From Salinicoccus sediminis (GTDB taxonomy: Bacteria; Bacillota; Bacilli; Staphylococcales; Salinicoccaceae), in contig NZ_LAYZ01000002.1 of assembly GCF_000986795.1 (NCBI RefSeq), positions 1-64,000 on the forward strand: a stretch of DNA of 64,000 nucleotides, in the 5' to 3' direction. Both the position numbers and the translations under genes were made by a program. The notes below the pieces were generated by a model. The model was not told the origin of the DNA. It was given only the letters and a program-made list of their open reading frames with translations, and made no database searches. Shown here piece after piece: positions 12,025 to 18,825 of the stretch (the first letter of the stretch is position 1; every line of letters starts with the position of its first letter).

Positions 12025-12588
12025 TTATCTGATTGTTTTAAGGCCTTTTGCCCAGTTGACAGTAGTTGTAACCACGTTTTCGATTGTTGCATTGTGGATT
12101 TCAGCAGGCTTGAAAGTGCTCATGTTTTCAAAATCCGTGAACAGGCTGAACGCGCCGAATGGTGCCACTGTTGCAACGTTCAGGTTGCCGAGAATCTGAC
12201 GCAGGGAAAGCGTTGCGGCCACCGCGAGCGTGGAACCGTAGCCTACGATACTGGCAGATTTGTTGCCCCACTCAGGTCCGATGTAGTCGATTGCATTTTT
12301 AAGGGATGCTGTGACACTCTTGTTGTACTCAGGTGTGATGAAGATGTAGCCATCGAGTTCATCGATTTTTTTAGACCATGCATTGATCGCATCAGTGGAA
12401 TACTGCTTGTTTGCCATTGCCGGCGGAAGGTCTTCGTTGAACATCGGGAAGTCGTAATCTTTGATGTCGACGATTTCGAATTCTGCCTCGAGATCCATCT
12501 TTTCAGCAAAATCCTTCACCCACTCTGCAACCTGCATATTAACGCGTGCCTTACGTGTGCTGCCTGTAACGATACCTATTTTAACCAT
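12025..12588 (-). CDS. NADPH-dependent FMN reductase family oxidoreductase
   Basis: Flavodoxin-like NAD(P)H:FMN oxidoreductase, 187 aa, of the family that includes azoreductases and quinone reductases. The FMN phosphate loop is GSTRKARV at residues 9-16, and the isoalloxazine-contact motif is TPEYNKSV near residue 85. The gene is monocistronic, with its own terminator and an inverted repeat over the promoter. Insertion between veg and ispE is not the usual staphylococcal order. The physiological electron acceptor (quinone, azo dye, chromate) cannot be told from sequence. Confidence 0.88.
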   Translation of the reverse strand: MVKIGIVTGSTRKARVNMQVAEWVKDFAEKMDLEAEFEIVDIKDYDFPMFNEDLPPAMANKQYSTDAINAWSKKIDELDGYIFITPEYNKSVTASLKNAIDYIGPEWGNKSASIVGYGSTLAVAATLSLRQILGNLNVATVAPFGAFSLFTDFENMSTFKPAEIHNATIENVVTTTVNWAKGLKTIR

Positions 12589-12626
12589 TATTTATGCCTC
12601 CATTAATTTAATTACATATTGATTAC

Positions 12627-12645
12627 TAGTTATAAAAAGTAACTA
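12627..12645 (-). promoter_or_regulatory. Putative operator of the FMN reductase gene
   Basis: TAGTTA-N7-TAACTA inverted repeat, read on the minus strand as TAGTTACTTTTTATAACTA. It overlaps a plausible -10 (TATAAC), with TTATAT 17 bp upstream. Location and symmetry suit a redox-responsive HxlR/MarR-type repressor, but no such regulator is adjacent. Confidence 0.45.
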
Positions 12646-12777
12646 TGTTATATATAATTCATCATTTTAAAAACTTTGCAAGCCTTTCGTGCCGAATATT
12701 TCAAACTTCTTTCAGTTTATTTAATAGCGGCTGACTTATATTATAATAAAAAGATACGAATAATGGGGTGAAGATGC

Positions 12778-13683
12778 ATGCGGGAGATCAGAATAGCCGA
12801 CGTCATTGATAAGGAGAACGACCAGTCCATAAAGTTTCGCAGCGGCGTCAGCTCTGTCATTCAGATGCCTGTCGAATATATCGACAGAGTGGCAGAACTT
12901 GCCTTTAAGGATGTCCATATACTTGAAAACACTGTTCCTGTCTATGAACGTCTCACAGTGAAGGACCATGTCAGGTTCTATAAAAAGTGGAATAAGAGCG
13001 GGCTGGGAGCTGCTGACATGCTCCGGCAGTATAAACTTGAAGCTGTGTCTCATACCCGCCTCGCACTCTGCACCGCTGAGACCATCCAGCGGCTTGCCTA
13101 TATCCAGGCAGTGATGTCGGACCGGCAGGCGGTGCTGGCTGTAAATCCTTTGTATAATGCAGGCATTGAAAATATAAGATTGTTCCATAAGATGATGGAA
13201 CAGATGGCGCAGGGGGGTAAAGCCCTGGTCGTGATCACCAGCAGTACTGAAGAGGCGTTCGTCATAAGCAGCAAGATTGCTCGCCTGAGCGAACAGGGGC
13301 TCAAAGAAGTTGAAACCGAAATGCCGGAAGAAAGGAACAGTCAGACATCCCTGAAACGCATCAAGGCAAAAGCTCAGGATAAGACGATTTTCATCGATCT
13401 GGAGGATATTGAGTACATAGAAAGCAACGAGGGGAAAGTCTATATAAATATTTCCCGGGAAAAGTTCATCATCGAATCGACACTGGCAGAAACCGAAAAG
13501 AAACTGGCGGATTACGGTTTCTACAGATGCCACCGGTCCTATATTGTCAATCTGGATAAAGTGAAGGAGATTATCACATGGTCGAAAAATACCTACTCGA
13601 TTGTAATGGAAAACCAGGAAAAAACCAAAATTCCATTATCACGGACGAAATACAGTGAAATCCAGGAGCTTCTTGTCATGTAG
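12778..13683 (+). CDS. LytTR regulator with degenerate ABC-ATPase N-terminal domain
   Basis: 301-aa protein. Residues about 195-300 are a LytTR DNA-binding domain (YIESNEGKVYI, then CHRSYIVNLDKVK). Residues 1-185 resemble an ABC ATPase without catalysis: VYERLTVKDHVRFYKKW (55-71) parallels YDRLTVRDNLELF of the neighbouring ATPase. LCTAETIQRLAYIQAVMSDRQAVLAVNPL (97-125) occupies the signature/Walker B region with both motifs lost, and VVITSSTEEA (151-160) replaces TTHDMDEA. No Walker A is present. ATG 12778 has GGGGTG seven bases upstream. It probably controls the ABC-2 exporter that follows; this is inferred from adjacency and a matching LytTR half-site. Confidence 0.85.
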   Translation: MREIRIADVIDKENDQSIKFRSGVSSVIQMPVEYIDRVAELAFKDVHILENTVPVYERLTVKDHVRFYKKWNKSGLGAADMLRQYKLEAVSHTRLALCTAETIQRLAYIQAVMSDRQAVLAVNPLYNAGIENIRLFHKMMEQMAQGGKALVVITSSTEEAFVISSKIARLSEQGLKEVETEMPEERNSQTSLKRIKAKAQDKTIFIDLEDIEYIESNEGKVYINISREKFIIESTLAETEKKLADYGFYRCHRSYIVNLDKVKEIITWSKNTYSIVMENQEKTKIPLSRTKYSEIQELLVM

Positions 13684-13748
13684 GCGTACATTTCAGACGA
13701 AATAGATACAATTCAACGGAAAGCGGATGCATTTATTCCCTGTATCAC

Positions 13749-13757
13749 ACAGTTCAT
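13749..13757 (+). promoter_or_regulatory. Candidate LytTR binding half-site
   Basis: ACAGTTCAT fits the published LytTR half-site pattern [TA][AC][CA]GTTN[AG][TG] at every position. It lies about 90 bp before the exporter genes. A second, imperfect copy (TCCGTTGAA on the minus strand) lies at 13712-13720. A single such match can occur by chance. Confidence 0.35.
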
Positions 13758-13846
13758 GGTATTTTTTCAACCACTCACCCCCATAAGGTCGCAGCCCTCT
13801 GTCATCAGGCATAGACTTGAGTCAGCACATGAAGGAGGTAAGGACA

Positions 13847-14695
13847 ATGGAAGCGATCATAACTGCAGAAGGTTTGAAGAAAATTTTCGGAAATGAGAAA
13901 GCGTTGGATGGAATAGAATTTGAAATAGGGCGTGGAGAAATATTCGGATTGCTCGGGCCGAGCGGTTCCGGCAAGACGACCACTATTAAAATACTGACGG
14001 GTGAATTCGAACCGGATGCAGGCAGGGTGGAAATACTCGGCTATGCGCACGAAGAATTCGGCAGATCATCCTATATAAAACAGTTGGGGATCCTGTCGGA
14101 CAACAGCTCGCTGTATGACCGTCTGACAGTGAGGGATAATCTGGAGCTGTTCAGGAAGCTGTATGGTACAGATAAGGAGAAAGTGATGCAGGTGCTAAAG
14201 GAGGTCGGCCTGGAAAAACACGCTGATAAAAGAGTGTCGGTGCTGTCAAAAGGGATGAAGCAGCGCATACTCCTATGCAAGGCGATTCTGCATGAACCCG
14301 AAATATTGTTTTTGGATGAACCGACAAGTGCACTTGATCCGATTACTACGGACAGGATCCATGATATGCTGCTGCGCATCAAAGGACAGGGGACGACCAT
14401 CATGCTGACGACCCATGACATGGACGAAGCGACGGCTCTGTGCGACAGGGTGGCGTTCCTTAATAACGGCAGGATACTGGAACAGGGGGCGCCGGAATTT
14501 TTGAGGCACGCCTATAAAAAGAATGAGGTCCATATTACGATGAACGGTGGCAGGACGATGAGTATTGAACGGAGTACTGATAACAGGACTGAGCTGGAAG
14601 AGGCATTATTCGATTCCGAAGTCATCGATATCAGAACGGATTACCCGACACTTGGCGAAGTATTTAAAAATGTTACCGGAAAGGAACTGGTCTGA
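13847..14695 (+). CDS. ABC transporter ATP-binding protein
   Basis: 282-aa ATPase of the DrrA/NatA-like ABC-2 exporter class. Walker A GPSGSGKT is at residues 37-44, the signature region reads VLSKGMKQRI, Walker B ILFLDEPT has its Asp at residue 157, and the H-loop is in LTTHDMDEA. ATG 13847 is preceded by GAAGGAGGTAAGGAC. The permease start follows 1 bp after the stop. The substrate is unknown; family members export drugs, sodium or peptides. Confidence 0.92.
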   Translation: MEAIITAEGLKKIFGNEKALDGIEFEIGRGEIFGLLGPSGSGKTTTIKILTGEFEPDAGRVEILGYAHEEFGRSSYIKQLGILSDNSSLYDRLTVRDNLELFRKLYGTDKEKVMQVLKEVGLEKHADKRVSVLSKGMKQRILLCKAILHEPEILFLDEPTSALDPITTDRIHDMLLRIKGQGTTIMLTTHDMDEATALCDRVAFLNNGRILEQGAPEFLRHAYKKNEVHITMNGGRTMSIERSTDNRTELEEALFDSEVIDIRTDYPTLGEVFKNVTGKELV

Positions 14696-14696
14696 T

Positions 14697-15401
14697 ATGA
14701 ACACTGGAAGGATAATGGCGATATTCGAAAAAGACCTTAAAGAATTTACACGGAATATGATGTTGTTCACTACGACACTTATTCCGATACTGATGGCATT
14801 CATGTTCAGGAATATAGGACCGGAGAGCACGGAAACGCCTGCTGTAATCATTGCGGTTATCATCGGCACCGCCTATTCAACAATCCTGTGCAGCAGTATC
14901 ATGACGATGATGGCGGAGGAGAATGAAAAGGACACGCTCCGGGGCCTGGTGCAGTCCCCGGCTTCGATGCTGGATATCCTGACGGGCAAAAGCCTGGTGG
15001 TCATCATGATGACCGGCATCTCACTCGGCCTTGCTTTACTGGTTATGGATGCGGAAATATCGTGGGGGGCGGGCGGCATCGCAGCGCTCGTACTGCTGGG
15101 CCTGTTTTTCCTCGCTCTCGGCATCGCTGTCGGGCTGGAAGTGAAAAGCGTCGCCACAACCTCTGTTTATCTGCTGCCGATCATGCTTGTATTCGGTTTT
15201 ACCCCGATGATAGAAACCATTGTCGGGGATGAATCCCACATCGTACGACAGGTTGCTGAGTACCTGCCGGTGTATCAGTATGTGTTCATCCAGGAAGGAA
15301 CAGAGGCTGTCCCATTGCTCATTTTATGCGTATGGGCGGCACTCGGCCTCATATATGCGGCATGGGCATTTAAAAAACGGATGAATGATGAAAACAAATA
15401 G
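14697..15401 (+). CDS. ABC-2 type transporter permease
   Basis: 234-aa membrane protein with about six hydrophobic segments: LFTTTLIPILMAFMF, VIIAVIIGTAYSTIL, SLVVIMMTGISLGLALLV, IAALVLLGLFFLALGIAVGL, YLLPIMLVFGF and VPLLILCVWAALGLIY. It is the partner of the preceding ATPase. ATG 14697 is used; in-frame codons further upstream would lie inside the ATPase gene. Short for the class, but it shows the cytoplasmic loop EENEKDTLRGLVQSP typical of ABC-2 permeases (the 'EKE...G' pattern). Substrate unknown. Confidence 0.88.
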   Translation: MNTGRIMAIFEKDLKEFTRNMMLFTTTLIPILMAFMFRNIGPESTETPAVIIAVIIGTAYSTILCSSIMTMMAEENEKDTLRGLVQSPASMLDILTGKSLVVIMMTGISLGLALLVMDAEISWGAGGIAALVLLGLFFLALGIAVGLEVKSVATTSVYLLPIMLVFGFTPMIETIVGDESHIVRQVAEYLPVYQYVFIQEGTEAVPLLILCVWAALGLIYAAWAFKKRMNDENK

Positions 15402-15415
15402 AAAATTTTCAGACT

Positions 15416-15461
15416 AATTGGGAATATGGTACATTAAATGTATCTGTTCCCAATTTTTTAT
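15416..15461 (+). terminator. Terminator of the ABC exporter operon
   Basis: AATTGGGAA pairs with TTCCCAATT across about 22 nt containing a small inner stem (TACATT/AATGTA). TTTTTATT follows. Confidence 0.7.
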
Positions 15462-15490
15462 TCATAATAAACGAAGAAGGAAGTGTTGTA

Positions 15491-15961
15491 ATGGAAGATC
15501 GTACGTTCAGGAACGCAATGGGCAGGTTTGCGACCGGAGTGACCGTAATTACTGTGAATGAGGGCGGGGAGACCCATGGAATGACTGCGAATGCATTCAT
15601 GTCCGTATCGCTGGACCCCAAACTTGTTCTGATTTCCATAGATAATCGTGCAACCATGCTCGATAAATTGAAATCTGCAGATTCATTCGGCATCAGCATG
15701 CTGACAGAGGAGCAGAAGCATCTGTCGAAACATTTCGCCAAACAGGAAGTATTTGAAGGCGGAATCAGCTTTGATGTGATTGATGAAGTCCCGGTGCTCC
15801 GGGACAGTCTGGCTGCACTGGTATGCAAAAATTATCAGCAGGTTCCTGCGGGGGACCATACGCTCATACTGGGCCAGGTGGAAGAGATCCTGTTCGAAGA
15901 AGGTGAGCCGCTGACTTTCTTCAAAGGTCAGTACGGCGGCATCAGGAGCGACGCCCGGTGA
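15491..15961 (+). CDS. Flavin reductase family protein
   Basis: 156-aa flavin reductase-like domain protein (split-barrel FMN-binding fold). Family signatures are FRNAMGRFATGVTVITV at residues 5-21, GMTANAFMSVSLDP near 31, and the C-terminal GDHTLILGQVEEI and YYGG-like GQYGGIR. Members supply reduced flavin to two-component monooxygenases or act alone. No monooxygenase partner is seen nearby. GAAGGAAG precedes the ATG. Confidence 0.88.
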   Translation: MEDRTFRNAMGRFATGVTVITVNEGGETHGMTANAFMSVSLDPKLVLISIDNRATMLDKLKSADSFGISMLTEEQKHLSKHFAKQEVFEGGISFDVIDEVPVLRDSLAALVCKNYQQVPAGDHTLILGQVEEILFEEGEPLTFFKGQYGGIRSDAR

Positions 15962-15991
15962 GACGGCTGCAAGTTTATGACAAAGTGCGTA

Positions 15992-16025
15992 TTGTATCAG
16001 GTCGTTTTATGATAAACTGATACAA
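15992..16025. promoter_or_regulatory. Inverted repeat before ispE
   Basis: TTGTATCAG at 15992-16000 and CTGATACAA at 16017-16025 are perfect 9-bp arms separated by 16 bp. No T run follows, so an operator or mRNA hairpin is more likely than a terminator. Function unknown. Confidence 0.4.
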
Positions 16026-16053
16026 AAATGAACGTACAAATGGAAGTGAAACA

Positions 16054-16899
16054 ATGCATTTTGAAACTGCGCCGGCAAAGATAAATCTGACGCTGGATAC
16101 CCTTTTCAAAAGGAGAGATGGATTCCATGAAGTCAACATGGTGATGACCACCGTGGATCTGAATGACCAGCTTTCCTTTTCGAAGCGTAAAGACAAAAAG
16201 ATAATCATCGATACAGAACACCAGTATGTGCCTACAGACAGACGCAATCTGGCCTATCAGGCAGCGAGCCTGATGATGGAGACATACGGCATACAGACCG
16301 GCGTCAACATCACGATTGATAAGCGGATTCCCATTGCGGCAGGCCTCGCCGGCGGCTCGGCGGATGCTGCGGCAGCCTTCCGCGGGATGAATGCCCTCTA
16401 TGACCTGGGGATAGAAACCGCGGAACTCGCTGAACTGTCATCAAAGCTGGGCTCGGACATCCCTTTTTGCGTATACGGGGGGACCGCGATCGCCTCGGGC
16501 AGGGGGGAGAAAATCGAACATCTGCCGAAACCGCCCAACGCCTGGGTGATCCTGGCGAAACCGAAGATCAATGTTTCGACAAAGACGATCTATCAGGCGC
16601 TGAAGCCCGGCAAGAATCCGCCGGGGTCGCGGGAAATGGCTGCTGCGGTCAAAGAGGGGGATTATAAGGAAATCATCGCCCTTATGAAGAACGACCTGCA
16701 GGAGGTGACCTGCCGCAGGTACCCGGAGGTGGGAAGGCTGATAGACAGCATGTCAGCGAGTGGTGCGGACTGTGCAATGATGAGCGGCAGCGGTCCGACA
16801 GTATTCGGTTTCGTCCAAAAGGAGAGGCAGGCGGCGCATCTCTATAATGCCATGAAAGGCTGCTGTTCCGAAGTTTATAAAGTAAGATTGCTCGGTTAA
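16054..16899 (+). CDS. ispE: 4-diphosphocytidyl-2-C-methyl-D-erythritol kinase family protein
   Basis: GHMP kinase of 281 aa. N-terminal APAKINLTL, the ATP loop PIAAGLAGGSADAAA near residues 92-106, and C-terminal MMSGSGPTVFGF near 242 identify the IspE family, which phosphorylates CDP-ME in the MEP isoprenoid route. It sits directly before purR as in Bacillus and Staphylococcus. Staphylococci keep this gene although they use the mevalonate route, so the substrate in this organism is not certain. No other MEP gene lies in the window. Confidence 0.9.
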   Translation: MHFETAPAKINLTLDTLFKRRDGFHEVNMVMTTVDLNDQLSFSKRKDKKIIIDTEHQYVPTDRRNLAYQAASLMMETYGIQTGVNITIDKRIPIAAGLAGGSADAAAAFRGMNALYDLGIETAELAELSSKLGSDIPFCVYGGTAIASGRGEKIEHLPKPPNAWVILAKPKINVSTKTIYQALKPGKNPPGSREMAAAVKEGDYKEIIALMKNDLQEVTCRRYPEVGRLIDSMSASGADCAMMSGSGPTVFGFVQKERQAAHLYNAMKGCCSEVYKVRLLG

Positions 16900-16918
16900 T
16901 TGCTCAAATCCGAACTTT
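16887..16918. promoter_or_regulatory. Paired PurBoxes before purR
   Basis: AAATCCGAACTTT at 16906-16918 matches the PurR box AWWWCCGAACWWT at all positions. An inverted imperfect partner ATTGCTCGGTTAA (11 of 13) lies at 16887-16899 across the ispE stop. About 14 bp separate the two cores, close to the spacing in Bacillus. This supports autoregulation by PurR. Confidence 0.75.
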
Positions 16919-16962
16919 TATGTTAATATCTTTATATAAAATACGGTATTAGGAGTTATCTT

Positions 16963-17811
16963 ATGAAATATAAACGCAGTGAGCGTCTCGTGTTCATGAC
17001 CCGGCACTTGACCGCCCATCCAAATCAGCTGATTCCACTGACCTTTTTCGTGGAGAAATTCAACCAGGCCAAGTCTTCGATCAGCGAGGATATCCGGATC
17101 ATCAAGGAAGTCTTCGAAAATGACGGTATCGGCATTGTCCGGACGACAGCGGGCGCCGGCGGCGGCGTGACATTCCAGCCGAGAATCAGCTACAGCCGTG
17201 CAGAGGAGATCGTGGAGGGGTTCGTGGACATGCTGAAGACGAAGGAACGCCTGCTTCCCGGCGGCTACCTTTACATGTCCGACATCATGGGGAATCCCAC
17301 ACTCATGAACGATATCAGTGAACTGATCGCCACAATGTACGGCGATGAGGAAATTGACGCGGTCGTGACGATCGCGACAAAAGGGATTTCGCTCGCGAAT
17401 GCTGTCGCACGCAAGCTGAATGTGCCCGTGGCCGTGATCCGCAAAGACAACAAAGTGACAGAGGGCTCCACAGTCTCAGTGAACTATGTCTCCGGCTCGA
17501 CGCGGAAGATAGAGACGATGGTCCTGTCGAAGCGGACCTTGAAAGAAGGATCGAAGGTCCTTGTCGTGGACGACTTCCTGAGGGCGGGCGGCTCCATCAC
17601 CGGCGTAATCAACCTCATGGAGGAGTTTGCAGCCACAGTGGTCGGCGTCAGCGTGCTGGTGGAGGCCAAACAGGTGGAACACCGCCGCTTCAATGATTAC
17701 ACTTCCCTTCTGAAGGTGTCGGATATCGATGAATTCAACCAGTCCTTCCTGGTGGAGGAAGGCAATTGTCTGGAATATATTGAAGAAACGTTTCAAAAGC
17801 ATGAATCTTAA
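16963..17811 (+). CDS. purR: Purine operon repressor PurR
   Basis: 282-aa repressor with an N-terminal winged helix (residues 1-75: KRSERLVFMTRHLTAHPNQL ... SSISEDIRII) and a C-terminal phosphoribosyltransferase-like domain that binds PRPP. The PRPP loop VLVVDDFLRAGGSITG is near residue 200. In Firmicutes it represses purine synthesis when PRPP is low. The gene carries a PurBox pair in its own upstream region. AGGAG precedes the ATG. ridA follows 22 bp later. Confidence 0.96.
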   Translation: MKYKRSERLVFMTRHLTAHPNQLIPLTFFVEKFNQAKSSISEDIRIIKEVFENDGIGIVRTTAGAGGGVTFQPRISYSRAEEIVEGFVDMLKTKERLLPGGYLYMSDIMGNPTLMNDISELIATMYGDEEIDAVVTIATKGISLANAVARKLNVPVAVIRKDNKVTEGSTVSVNYVSGSTRKIETMVLSKRTLKEGSKVLVVDDFLRAGGSITGVINLMEEFAATVVGVSVLVEAKQVEHRRFNDYTSLLKVSDIDEFNQSFLVEEGNCLEYIEETFQKHES

Positions 17812-17833
17812 AATGTGAAGGAGATTTTATACT

Positions 17834-18214
17834 ATGGAACCAATCAATTCTAAAAATGCACCGGAAGCACTCGGACCGTACAGCCACGGAGTAAAAGTCG
17901 GAAACATGTTCTACTCCTCCGGACAGATTCCCCTCACGCTCGAAGGGGAGATCATTTCGGATGATGTCGAGGAGCAGACGAAGCAGGTGATGGAGAATGT
18001 CGGTGCAGTGCTTGAAGCGGCCGGCATGGCTTTTGAAAATATAGTGAAGACGACGATTTTCATCAGCGACATGGGGGACTTCCCGAAGATCAACGACGTT
18101 TATGGCGCTTATTTTCCGGGTAAACTACCTGCAAGATCATGTGTAGAAGTGAGTCGTCTACCTAAAGATGTACAGGTTGAGATTGAAGTCGTTGCATCGA
18201 AAATGGAACCATAA
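17834..18214 (+). CDS. ridA: RidA family enamine/imine deaminase
   Basis: 126-aa YjgF/YER057c/UK114 protein (YabJ in Bacillus) that hydrolyses reactive 2-aminoacrylate-type enamines. Signatures are [25 protein letters not shown] at residues 8-32 and the C-terminal [23 protein letters not shown] with the active-site Arg. The order purR-yabJ-spoVG is conserved. In staphylococci yabJ-spoVG is transcribed from a sigma-B promoter; no matching promoter is obvious in the 22-bp gap here. Confidence 0.95.
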   Translation: MEPINSKNAPEALGPYSHGVKVGNMFYSSGQIPLTLEGEIISDDVEEQTKQVMENVGAVLEAAGMAFENIVKTTIFISDMGDFPKINDVYGAYFPGKLPARSCVEVSRLPKDVQVEIEVVASKMEP

Positions 18215-18279
18215 AAGTATTGGTGGACTGAAGCAGTACACATACGATCCAACAATAATCTTATTGGGGGAAGCATACT

Positions 18280-18684
18280 ATGAAAATAACAGATGTAAGA
18301 CTGCGGAAAGTAAATAACCAAGACAACAGGATGAAAGCACTTGTATCCATTACGTTTGATGATGCATTTGTAATCCATGACCTCAGGGTCATTGAAGGTA
18401 ATAATGGACTCTTTGTGGCGATGCCGAGCAAACGGACGCCGGACGGTGAATTCCGCGACATTGCCCATCCGATTCACTCCGATATGCGCCAGCATGTGCA
18501 GGAGGAAGTAATGAGAGTATATGAAGAATCGGAAGCCGAAGAGAATGATTCGGACTCCGGCGAGAGCGCCCCGGCAACAGCGGAATCACCGGTCGATCCG
18601 ACGAAGGATCAGGTGGACCGGGAGGAAGAGGAGCACCGCGATGAACCCAAAGAGGGCGAACTCGGAATCGATGAAGATAAATAG
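18280..18684 (+). CDS. spoVG: SpoVG family RNA/DNA-binding regulator with acidic tail
   Basis: 134-aa SpoVG homologue. The conserved domain covers residues 1-85 ([46 protein letters not shown]). In staphylococci SpoVG affects capsule, oxacillin resistance and virulence genes. Usual length is about 95-105 aa; here about 45 extra residues form a very acidic, low-complexity tail rich in Glu, Asp and Ser. GGGGGAAG precedes the ATG and a terminator follows. Confidence 0.94.
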   Translation: MKITDVRLRKVNNQDNRMKALVSITFDDAFVIHDLRVIEGNNGLFVAMPSKRTPDGEFRDIAHPIHSDMRQHVQEEVMRVYEESEAEENDSDSGESAPATAESPVDPTKDQVDREEEEHRDEPKEGELGIDEDK

Positions 18685-18693
18685 CGATTTCAT

Positions 18694-18730
18694 ACCCGTG
18701 AAGCACAGCGCTGCTTTGCGGGTCTTTTAT
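18694..18730 (+). terminator. Terminator of the purR-ridA-spoVG run
   Basis: ACCCGTGAAGCA pairs with TGCTTTGCGGGT (two G-U pairs) around CAGCGC, followed by CTTTTATT. Confidence 0.8.
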
Positions 18731-18768
18731 TGGCCGAAATGCCTTTTTGGACATATATCCGTTTCGTC

Positions 18769-18797
18769 TTGAAAGTACCCAGTCAGTAAAATATAAT
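18769..18797 (+). promoter_or_regulatory. Sigma-A promoter of glmU-prs
   Basis: TTGAAA (18769-18774), 17-bp spacer, TATAAT (18792-18797), about 29 bp before the glmU ATG. Confidence 0.82.
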
Positions 18798-18825
18798 TAG
18801 AGTAGTCATAAACTGGAGGTAGAGT

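Noticed and set aside
12094-12606. 170-codon open frame on the plus strand
   Set aside because: Antisense to the FMN reductase, which has conserved FMN-binding motifs and its own terminator.
17790-17833. Sigma-B promoter before ridA-spoVG as in Staphylococcus aureus
   Set aside because: GTTTCA is present but no GGGTAW lies at the right distance.
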